Positions 6,936-12,875 of a DNA stretch of 12,875 nucleotides are shown piece after piece. The position numbers were made by a program, and so were the translations under genes. The notes under the pieces are model-generated. The model did no database searches, had not been told where the DNA came from, and worked only from the letters and a program-made list of their open reading frames with translations. This stretch comes from Candidatus Hydrogenedentota bacterium (lineage in GTDB: Bacteria > Hydrogenedentota > Hydrogenedentia > Hydrogenedentales > SLHB01). Within the stretch, counting starts at the first letter, position 1. Each line of letters begins with the position of its first letter. The stretch spans positions 1-12,875 of the forward strand of contig PWNM01000187.1 in the NCBI GenBank assembly GCA_003557825.1, read 5' to 3'.

Positions 6936-8873
6936 CTACGAATTGTCTTGCTTTTCCTCGTCCACTTCCGAGAAATCGGCGTCGACCACTTCTTCGGGGC
7001 CTTCCGTATCGGATTCCCCTTCGCCGCTGCCATTGCCGTCGGCCTGGGCCGCGCCTTCGCTGGCCTGGGCTTCCGCGGCGGCTTTGTACATCTCCTCGGC
7101 AAGTTTGTGCGAGGCTTCCTGAAGTTTCGTGCTGGCCTGCTCGATAGCGGCCACATCGGTTCCTTCGAGGGCGGTGCGCAACTCGGTCATGGCGGCCTCG
7201 ATGGCTTCTTTATCCGCGGCGCTCACCGCATCCCCATGCTCGCGCAAGGTCTTCTCGGTGGTATAGAGCAAAGCATCGGCATTGTTCCGTACCTCGATGC
7301 TCTTGCGTTTTTCCTCGTCTTCCTTGGCATGGGTTTCGGCTTCGTTGACCATGTTCTTGACTTCGTCTTCCGACAACCCGCTGGACGACTCGATGCGGAT
7401 CTTTTGCTCCTTGTTGGTAGCGAGATCTTTGGCCGATACATGGAGTATGCCGTCGGCATCGATGTCGAAGGCAACTTCGATTTGCGGAACGCCTCGGGGT
7501 GCCGGCGGAATGCCCATTAAGTCGAAGCGACCCAGGGTGCGGTTGTCGGCGGCCATCTCGCGTTCGCCTTGGAGGACATGGATGGTCACGGCGTTCTGGT
7601 TGTCCGACGCCGTCGAGAAGATCTGCCGCTTGGTGACCGGAATCGTCGTGTTGCGTTCGATAAGCTTGGTGCAGATGCCGCCCAGCGTCTCGATACCAAG
7701 GGACAAGGGCGTCACATCGAGAAGCAGCACATCCTTGACATCGCCCGCCATGACGCCGGCTTGAATCGCCGCGCCAATGGCGACCACCTCGTCGGGATTC
7801 ACGCCGCGATGGGGTTCTTTGTCGAAGATGTTTTTGACGATCTCGCCTACGGCGGGCATACGGGTCATACCGCCGACCAAAATCACCTCGTCGACATCGC
7901 CGGGTTGGAGTCCCGCGTCTTCGAGGGCTCGGAAGCAGGGGTTTTTCGTCCGCTGCAACAATTCATCACACAGCTGTTCGAGTTTGGCCCGGCTCAGCGT
8001 GTAATTCATGTGTTTCGGGCCCGACGCATCGTCCGTGATAAAGGGCAGGTTGATGTCCGTCTGCTTGGTCGACGACAGCTCGCATTTGGCCTTTTCGGCG
8101 GCTTCCTTGAGCCGTTGCAACGCCATGGCGTCCTTGCGGAGGTCGATGCCCTGATCTTTCAAAAACTCATCGGCGATCCAGTCGATCACGCACTGGTCGA
8201 AATTGTCGCCGCCCAGATGGGTGTCACCGTTGGTGCTTAGCACTTCGAAGTTGCCATCACTAATGGCCAGAATCGAGATATCAAAAGTTCCACCGCCCAA
8301 ATCGTAGACGGCGACCTTTTCATCTTTTTTGCTTTCGAGACCATAGGCCAGGGCAGCAGCCGTCGGCTCGTTGATGATCCGCAGCACTTCAAGCCCGGCA
8401 ATACGGCCGGCATCCTTGGTGGCCTGACGCTGGGAGTCGTTGAAGTAAGCCGGCACGGTAATTACGGCTTGACCGACGGACTCGCCCAGATAACTCTCGG
8501 CCGTTTCCTTCATCTTCCGCAGCACCATGGCCGAGATCTCGGGAGGCCGGAACGTCTTTCCCTGTACATCGATCTGGCAATCGCCGCTCGAAGTGGAGGA
8601 AATCTTAAAGGGGACGATTTGCTCCTCTTCGGTGACTTCCTCGTGACGCCGGCCCATGAATCGTTTGATTGAGAAGATGGTGTTTTCGGGATTGGTGATC
8701 GCCTGCCGTTTGGCCACCGCACCCACCAGCCGGTCTCCATCTTTCGTAAACGCCACAACCGACGGCGTAGTCCGATTGCCCTCGGCATTCGAGATGACTT
8801 CCGGCTCGCCGCCCTCCATCACCGCGACGCACGAATTGGTCGTTCCCAGGTCAATGCCGATTACTTTACCCAT
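6936..8873 (-). CDS. dnaK: Chaperone protein DnaK (Hsp70)
   Basis: DnaK is the ATP-dependent Hsp70 that binds and releases unfolded polypeptides in the cytoplasm with DnaJ and GrpE. The 645 residues include the phosphate-binding IDLGTTNS at 6-13, INEPTAAALAYG at 167-178, DLGGGTFDIS at 191-200, and the interdomain linker DVLLLDVTPLSLG at 381-393. The substrate-binding domain follows, with a helical lid and a low-complexity Ala/Gly/Glu-rich tail ending near the conserved EEVVDADFSEVDEE (627-640). The length is typical for bacterial DnaK. The ATG at 8873 has GGAGGA nine bases upstream. It lies 46 bases after grpE in the operon and is controlled by the CIRCE site upstream of hrcA. Confidence 0.99.
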   Translation of the reverse strand: MGKVIGIDLGTTNSCVAVMEGGEPEVISNAEGNRTTPSVVAFTKDGDRLVGAVAKRQAITNPENTIFSIKRFMGRRHEEVTEEEQIVPFKISSTSSGDCQIDVQGKTFRPPEISAMVLRKMKETAESYLGESVGQAVITVPAYFNDSQRQATKDAGRIAGLEVLRIINEPTAAALAYGLESKKDEKVAVYDLGGGTFDISILAISDGNFEVLSTNGDTHLGGDNFDQCVIDWIADEFLKDQGIDLRKDAMALQRLKEAAEKAKCELSSTKQTDINLPFITDDASGPKHMNYTLSRAKLEQLCDELLQRTKNPCFRALEDAGLQPGDVDEVILVGGMTRMPAVGEIVKNIFDKEPHRGVNPDEVVAIGAAIQAGVMAGDVKDVLLLDVTPLSLGIETLGGICTKLIERNTTIPVTKRQIFSTASDNQNAVTIHVLQGEREMAADNRTLGRFDLMGIPPAPRGVPQIEVAFDIDADGILHVSAKDLATNKEQKIRIESSSGLSEDEVKNMVNEAETHAKEDEEKRKSIEVRNNADALLYTTEKTLREHGDAVSAADKEAIEAAMTELRTALEGTDVAAIEQASTKLQEASHKLAEEMYKAAAEAQASEGAAQADGNGSGEGESDTEGPEEVVDADFSEVDEEKQDNS

Positions 8874-8919
8874 AGTCGATTATCCTCCATACGCCCATCC
8901 GTTGCCTACCCGGAACCGA

Positions 8920-9630
8920 TCACGGGTTCGCATCGGGAGCTTCCGAAACGGATTCATCCTGTTGATTACCGTTTTTCGTTTCTTCGCCGACCGACCGTTC
9001 GGGACCGCCGACACTCACCACAACCTTCGAAGGCCGCAACACCTGACCGCCCAGAAGGTATCCTTTTTGAAATTCTGCGATCACCGTATGCTCGGGCGCA
9101 TTCGGATCGTCCCGCTGCATTACCGCCTCGTGCACATTCGGGTCAAAGGGCGCGCCCAATGCCTCGATAGGCTTGATACCGTGCCGGCTCAGCACTTCGA
9201 TAAACTGCTTCGCCACCATCGAGACGCCCTCTGCAAGGCCTTCGGCCGAATCCACCGAGTGCTGTAGCGCCAGCTCGAGATGGTCCAATACGGGCAACAG
9301 GTCGCGCACCACGCCCTCGGCGGCGGATTTGCGAATCCGCTCAATCTCGCGGGCCGTCCGTTTGCGGTAATTGTCCAGCTCGGCCCGAAAACGCAACGCC
9401 TGGTCTTTCATGGCGTCCCGTTCGGCGATGGCGGCTTTGAGCGCTGCCTCCAGTTCAACTCGATTGGGCTCAGTTTCATCGCCCCCTTCATTGGCTTCAG
9501 AGGCATTTTCGACTGGTTCCGCTTCGACCACTACTTCGTCGCCGGGATCCGCCTGTTCCTCCGGCGAAGCAGCCGACTTCGGATTCTCGTTTACTTCCTG
9601 TTCATTGGGGGGTTCGTTGTCTATGCTCAT
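8920..9630 (-). CDS. grpE: Nucleotide exchange factor GrpE
   Basis: GrpE dimers open the nucleotide-binding domain of DnaK to release ADP, resetting the chaperone cycle. In this 236-residue protein an acidic, low-complexity N-terminus (about 1-55) precedes a long coiled-coil helix region (about 56-125, with FRAELDNYRKRT at 81-92). The conserved C-terminal beta domain carries the family signature FDPNVHEAV at 162-170 and GYLLGGQVLRPSKVVVS at 190-206. The N-terminal and C-terminal (about 210-236) tails are longer and more polar than in the shortest GrpE proteins. The Shine-Dalgarno before 9630 is weak and distant (AAGG about 13 bases upstream), but no better start is visible. It starts 48 bases after hrcA. 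Confidence 0.98.
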   Translation of the reverse strand: MSIDNEPPNEQEVNENPKSAASPEEQADPGDEVVVEAEPVENASEANEGGDETEPNRVELEAALKAAIAERDAMKDQALRFRAELDNYRKRTAREIERIRKSAAEGVVRDLLPVLDHLELALQHSVDSAEGLAEGVSMVAKQFIEVLSRHGIKPIEALGAPFDPNVHEAVMQRDDPNAPEHTVIAEFQKGYLLGGQVLRPSKVVVSVGGPERSVGEETKNGNQQDESVSEAPDANP

Positions 9631-9678
9631 GGTCGCACTACTACCTTCATTTCTTTAGGTATGGATTGCATTGTCATC

Positions 9679-10728
9679 TCATCCCGCCAGTCGAGTCAAA
9701 ATCCGACCCAACATGTCGGCGGTATATTCCACCACAGCCGTCAGCCGCGGATAGGGCATCCGACGGGGCCCAAGGACGCCGAGCATACCGACAGCCTTGC
9801 CTTTCACGCAATAGGGCGCCGCAATGACGCTGATCTCGTCAAAGCCTTGCCTTGCCGCTTCTGACCCGATCAAAACCGACGTCCATGGCGGCGCGTTGCG
9901 CATGCCTTTGCGGAGCATTTCGATAATCTGCTCGCGTTCCTCGAGGAGCAAAAATACCTCGCGGGCCCGTTCGATATCATGAAACTCGGGCTGCTCGAAC
10001 AGCTGATTCGCCCCATCCAGGAACAATTGTCCCGGACGTGTCAGCGGCAACGTCTCGACCATATGCAACGCTTGCTCGGCCAGCCGCCGCTGTTCATCTT
10101 GAATCATCCGGGCTTTGGTTTCAACTGTATGCTTGATATGTTCAACCTGCACGCCGCGCAGGATATCGTTCAAATACTGCCGGGTCCGACTCAGATCATC
10201 CGAACTAATCGGTTGCTCAAGGTTGACCGTCATCGTCCGGATTCGACCATAACTGTCTGCCAGCAGCAATGCCATCCGATGGTTCGAAATGGGCATCAGC
10301 TCGATGGTCTGGACGATGGCCTCGCGCTCTTGGGGAGCTTCCACAATACCGGTCTGATGCGTGACCAACGCCAGCAAATGGCTCGTCTGCCGGAGCAATT
10401 CGTCGGCATCGTTTAGCCCGCGCGTCAGTTCCTGTTCGATACGGGCTCGCTCCGCCAAGGTCAACTGCTGCACTCGCATTAGATAATCAACATAATGGCG
10501 GTAACCCCGATTCGTCGGGACCCGCCCTGAGCTCGAGTGCAACTGCTGCAGAAACCCGGAATCTTCCAAGTCCGCCATCACGTTTCGCACGGTGGCCGGG
10601 CTAAAGTCCAGCCCAAACCGTTTCACTAGGGCCCGCGACCCCGCCGGCTCGGCCGTGGTGATGTACATGTGAACGACGGCCTGCAGAACCAGTTGTTCCC
10701 GTTCGCTGAGATTCACATCTGAGGTCAT
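9679..10728 (-). CDS. hrcA: Heat-inducible transcription repressor HrcA
   Basis: HrcA represses class I heat-shock genes by binding CIRCE operators; in studied bacteria its activity depends on the GroEL chaperonin. This 349-residue protein has the N-terminal winged helix-turn-helix (about 5-75), including SPATVRNVMADLEDSGFL at 43-60 and the HrcA hallmark SSGRVPTNRGYRHYVDYL at 67-84. A GAF-like dimerisation region follows. The start at ATG 10728 has AGGA six bases upstream. An in-frame TTG at 10752 would place the start inside the CIRCE operator and is rejected. It is the first gene of the operon, immediately behind CIRCE, so it regulates itself together with grpE, dnaK and dnaJ. Confidence 0.98.
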   Translation of the reverse strand: MTSDVNLSEREQLVLQAVVHMYITTAEPAGSRALVKRFGLDFSPATVRNVMADLEDSGFLQQLHSSSGRVPTNRGYRHYVDYLMRVQQLTLAERARIEQELTRGLNDADELLRQTSHLLALVTHQTGIVEAPQEREAIVQTIELMPISNHRMALLLADSYGRIRTMTVNLEQPISSDDLSRTRQYLNDILRGVQVEHIKHTVETKARMIQDEQRRLAEQALHMVETLPLTRPGQLFLDGANQLFEQPEFHDIERAREVFLLLEEREQIIEMLRKGMRNAPPWTSVLIGSEAARQGFDEISVIAAPYCVKGKAVGMLGVLGPRRMPYPRLTAVVEYTADMLGRILTRLAG

Positions 10729-10741
10729 AGTCGTTCCTATT

Positions 10742-10768
10742 TTAGCACTCAATACGCGAGAGTGCTAA
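10742..10768 (-). promoter_or_regulatory. CIRCE operator (HrcA binding site)
   Basis: TTAGCACTC and GAGTGCTAA are separated by exactly nine bases, a perfect match to the CIRCE consensus. It lies about 5 to 31 bases downstream of the predicted hrcA transcription start and 13 bases before the hrcA start codon. HrcA bound here would block transcription, and the same inverted repeat would form a hairpin in the mRNA leader near the ribosome-binding site. Confidence 0.98.
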
Positions 10769-10779
10769 CAAGCAACCGG

Positions 10780-10808
10780 AGTGTAGCACATGTCATCGAG
10801 AGAGTCAA
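10780..10808 (-). promoter_or_regulatory. Sigma70-type promoter of the hrcA-grpE-dnaK-dnaJ operon
   Basis: On the minus strand, TTGACT (10808-10803) and TACACT (10785-10780) are 17 bases apart, and a TGn extension precedes the -10. Transcription would start near 10773, just ahead of CIRCE. A housekeeping-type promoter with a CIRCE operator is the classic class I heat-shock arrangement. Confidence 0.85.
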
Positions 10809-10855
10809 GGAGCTTACCCCGATTTTGCCATGAAAAGCCTCGGAAGTAACACGCA

Positions 10856-10885
10856 TTGGCCAAACTGCCTCATACCGCCTATAAT
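10856..10885 (+). promoter_or_regulatory. Promoter for metallopeptidase gene, placed for a leaderless start
   Basis: A perfect TATAAT (10880-10885) has TTGGCC (10856-10861) 18 bases upstream. The predicted first transcribed base, seven bases after the hexamer, is 10892, the A of the start codon. The promoter is divergent from the heat-shock operon promoter; about 47 bases separate the two elements. Confidence 0.6.
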
Positions 10886-10891
10886 GAAGGT

Positions 10892-11884
10892 ATGGCCATA
10901 CAGGCGATACAACGGTTCCTATGCATACTGGTGATAGGACTGAGCGTGGCGATAACGGCGTCGGCAGAAGAGCGGCTAGTCCTGTGGGATCCGCCTTTTG
11001 CGGTAAAATTCGTCGAGGGCGAGGAAGAACTGGCCCAGCGAGCGATTGAGGCGCTGCAAGGAGGGCTCGCAGAGCTAGAGAGCCGGCTACAAGCCGGAGA
11101 CGAGCCTATCCGGGTAGCCCTGTGCGATACCCTATTCGATTTTCGCCGTTTTGCCGGACCCCTTGCCGTATCGGAAGTCGGCGGCATCGCCCGGCCGGCC
11201 GAGGGGCTAATCGCCGTCAAGGCCCCCCATTTGCTGCGGCGACCGGGCGAGTTCGACGCTATCTTACGCCATGAGTTGGTCCATGTGTTGCTGGAACGCA
11301 ACACGGACACGACCCGATTGCCCAAATGGCTCAATGAGGGCCTTGCCATGACCCTGGCCCGCGAGCATCGGTGGAACAGCATGTGGATCGTGGCACAGAT
11401 GTATGCCCGGGGTCAGATCATCCCCTATCGCGATCTCGAGTTCGCCCTGGCGGCGCCGGGCAGCGAGACGGGATTCGGCTCGGCCTACGCCCAAAGCCTC
11501 TCGATGACCCGTCATTTGCTCGGGCTCGTGGGCGAGGATGTGGTTTGGCAGGTGGTAGAGGATCTCAACGAGATGAGCTTCGGCGACGCCTTGCGGAAAC
11601 GGGCCGGGTTTGGTCCGGTCGAGTTTTTCGAGTCATGGAAGCGGTCTTTATGGAAAGTTGCCTTTGTTTTGTCCCTTGTGTCAGGATTTGGAGTCTTCCA
11701 GTTCATGGCCATCCTGGCCGTGCTCGGTTATGTACGCAAGCAGCGCCAGGGGGCGGCCATTATGCGGCGGTGGGACGCGGAAGTGGACGACAGGGATGGG
11801 GACGATGAACCCGAGGCCTACGAAGAAGGGGACGAGGACGATGAATACGCCTGGTTCGACGGCGAGGAAGAGGAGTGGTTCTGA
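10892..11884 (+). CDS. Membrane-anchored HEXXH metallopeptidase (peptidase MA-like)
   Basis: A 330-residue putative zinc metallopeptidase. The N-terminus (1-25) is a signal peptide with a hydrophobic core and a likely ASA cleavage site before E26. The zinc motif HELVH is at 127-131 (H127, H131 ligands; E128 catalytic) and E149 in WLNEGLA is a plausible third ligand, as in gluzincin MA-clan peptidases. A hydrophobic segment at about 254-280 should span the membrane, followed by a basic stop-transfer region (KQR, RR) and a very acidic tail (297-330). The catalytic part would therefore lie outside the cytoplasm and the acidic tail inside. Substrate is unknown. The start at 10892 is chosen because of the signal peptide; AAGGT abuts the ATG, too close to act as a Shine-Dalgarno, whereas TATAAT lies six bases upstream, suggesting a leaderless mRNA. 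Its stop overlaps the next start by one base. Confidence 0.8.
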   Translation: MAIQAIQRFLCILVIGLSVAITASAEERLVLWDPPFAVKFVEGEEELAQRAIEALQGGLAELESRLQAGDEPIRVALCDTLFDFRRFAGPLAVSEVGGIARPAEGLIAVKAPHLLRRPGEFDAILRHELVHVLLERNTDTTRLPKWLNEGLAMTLAREHRWNSMWIVAQMYARGQIIPYRDLEFALAAPGSETGFGSAYAQSLSMTRHLLGLVGEDVVWQVVEDLNEMSFGDALRKRAGFGPVEFFESWKRSLWKVAFVLSLVSGFGVFQFMAILAVLGYVRKQRQGAAIMRRWDAEVDDRDGDDEPEAYEEGDEDDEYAWFDGEEEEWF

Positions 11885-12843
11885 TGAATAGCGAATCAAC
11901 CGAGCGGGTTGCCTTGGTGGGCGCCAGCGGCATCGGTAAGTTCCATGCCAATTGGTGGCGACTGGAGGGAGCGGAGGTCTGCGCCTTCATGGGCTCCACA
12001 TCGGAATCGGTCCTGGAAACCCAGGCCATGTTGCGCGACAAGATGGGCATTGATGTGCCGGGGTATACGGACCTGGCGGCCATGATCGAAACCGAGCAGC
12101 CGACCATTGTCGATGTCTGTTCCCCCCCCGCGCTTCACTATGAACACGTCCGCTTGGCTCTGGAACGAGGATGCCACGTCCTGTGCGAAAAGCCGTTCAT
12201 CTACGAGGCAAACATGGCTGGCGCCGCCATGCTGGCGCAGGCGGCCGAGCTTCGGGATCGTGCCGGTGAACTCGGATTGCGCCTCGGTATCTGCGCGCAA
12301 TACGCAGCCGGGGCTCCCGTGTTAGCCGAGGAAGTGTTGGGCGACGATCCATTAAAGGAATATGTAGGCCACATTGAGTCCCCTGCCAAGGGGCGTGCGC
12401 CCGAGCCGGGACGCATCTGGATCGATCTGGCCCCCCATCCGCTTAGCGTGCTTCAGGTGCTGGTTCCCGGTATCGACATTGCATGGGACCGCGCCGGGGT
12501 GGTCTTCGAAGGCTATGAGGCTTCGACCCGGTTTCAGGCCCGGACGCCCGATGGACGCTCGATCGCCTGTGAGATCATTACGCGAAATACGACGGAACCG
12601 CCGGCCAATGTGCGCCACTTTGCGCTCAACGGCCATGCCCTTTCGGTCGAAGGCGAACGCGATGCCGACGGGACCTATAATGCCCGCATCGAAAGCGCCT
12701 CGGGAAGCAGAACCGAGCCGGACTTTATGCGGCTGCTCATCCGGGAGTTTCTGGCGGGCCGGGGGGTATTCACCGCCGATATGGCCATCACAAACCTGGA
12801 CTGGGTGCTTCATGTTCTCCAGCTCGCTGAGACCCTCCGATGA
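11884..12843 (+). CDS. Gfo/Idh/MocA family oxidoreductase
   Basis: A 319-residue cytoplasmic protein of the Gfo/Idh/MocA family, NAD(P)-dependent enzymes acting mostly on sugars, sugar acids and inositols. The N-terminal Rossmann fold has GASGIG at 13-18, CSPPALHYEH at 79-88 and the family's EKP at 102-104, whose lysine is usually catalytic. D181 and H185 in DLAPH match the conserved acid/histidine pair of the substrate domain. It is slightly shorter than the usual 330-380 residues. The start ATG at 11884 overlaps the preceding TGA (TGATG), and AGGAG (11871-11875) lies eight bases upstream inside the metallopeptidase gene, so translation is probably coupled. Substrate cannot be predicted; coupling to a peptidase gives no clear pathway. 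The 32 bases after it hold possible ATGs at 12840, 12860 and 12866 but too little to call a gene. Confidence 0.85.
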   Translation: MNSESTERVALVGASGIGKFHANWWRLEGAEVCAFMGSTSESVLETQAMLRDKMGIDVPGYTDLAAMIETEQPTIVDVCSPPALHYEHVRLALERGCHVLCEKPFIYEANMAGAAMLAQAAELRDRAGELGLRLGICAQYAAGAPVLAEEVLGDDPLKEYVGHIESPAKGRAPEPGRIWIDLAPHPLSVLQVLVPGIDIAWDRAGVVFEGYEASTRFQARTPDGRSIACEIITRNTTEPPANVRHFALNGHALSVEGERDADGTYNARIESASGSRTEPDFMRLLIREFLAGRGVFTADMAITNLDWVLHVLQLAETLR

Positions 12844-12875
12844 AACTACGTCGCAATCAATGCAGATGAACCAAT

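Noticed and set aside
10729..10752. Upstream TTG start for hrcA
   Set aside because: It would place the start codon inside the CIRCE operator; the ATG at 10728 has AGGA at good spacing and matches the family N-terminus.
12840..12875. Possible next gene beginning at ATG 12840, 12860 or 12866
   Set aside because: The 12840 frame stops after nine codons, and the others have at most five codons in the window, too little to support a gene.
1..12875. Defence system, CRISPR array, mobile element, tRNA or rRNA
   Set aside because: No regularly spaced repeats, transposase or integrase motifs, terminal inverted repeats, cloverleaf or rRNA-like sequence was seen.

Overview
The window is bacterial chromosomal DNA: GC-rich by eye, dense genes, Shine-Dalgarno sequences before most starts, sigma70-like promoters and a lipobox lipoprotein. 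The best landmark is a complete class I heat-shock operon, hrcA-grpE-dnaK-dnaJ, on the minus strand (10728 down to 5614), with a perfect CIRCE operator and a strong sigma70-type promoter. That order, next to secreted TIM-barrel glycosidase-like genes, an Eis-like acetyltransferase and a Gfo/Idh/MocA oxidoreductase, would suit an environmental lineage of the Planctomycetota/Lentisphaerota/Hydrogenedentota kind. This placement is a low-confidence inference, because no rRNA or other taxonomic marker is present.

Layout, left to right. (1) 1-3141, minus strand: an operon of two exported clan GH-A-like hydrolase genes (3141 to 1882, and 1664 running off the left edge) with a 50-residue cysteine-containing small protein between them (1835 to 1683). 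(2) 3254-4510, plus strand: a divergent Eis-like GNAT acetyltransferase gene. (3) 4640-5337, plus strand: an isolated lipoprotein gene with its own promoter and a strong hairpin terminator. (4) 5338-5613: a noncoding stretch with several inverted repeats. (5) 5614-10808, minus strand: the heat-shock operon; its dnaK-dnaJ spacer is rich in hairpins. (6) 10856-12843, plus strand: a divergent two-gene unit with an apparently leaderless membrane metallopeptidase gene and a translationally coupled Gfo/Idh/MocA oxidoreductase gene.

How the genes work together: HrcA binds CIRCE and represses its own operon, while GrpE, DnaK and DnaJ form the Hsp70 chaperone cycle. The two GH-A proteins probably act outside the cytoplasm on polysaccharides or glycoconjugates of unknown identity. 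I see no defence system, CRISPR array, tRNA, rRNA, insertion sequence or prophage here. The less ordinary items are the small cysteine protein in the glycosidase operon, two promoters placed exactly for leaderless starts, the metallopeptidase-oxidoreductase pair, and the hairpin-rich spacers around dnaJ.
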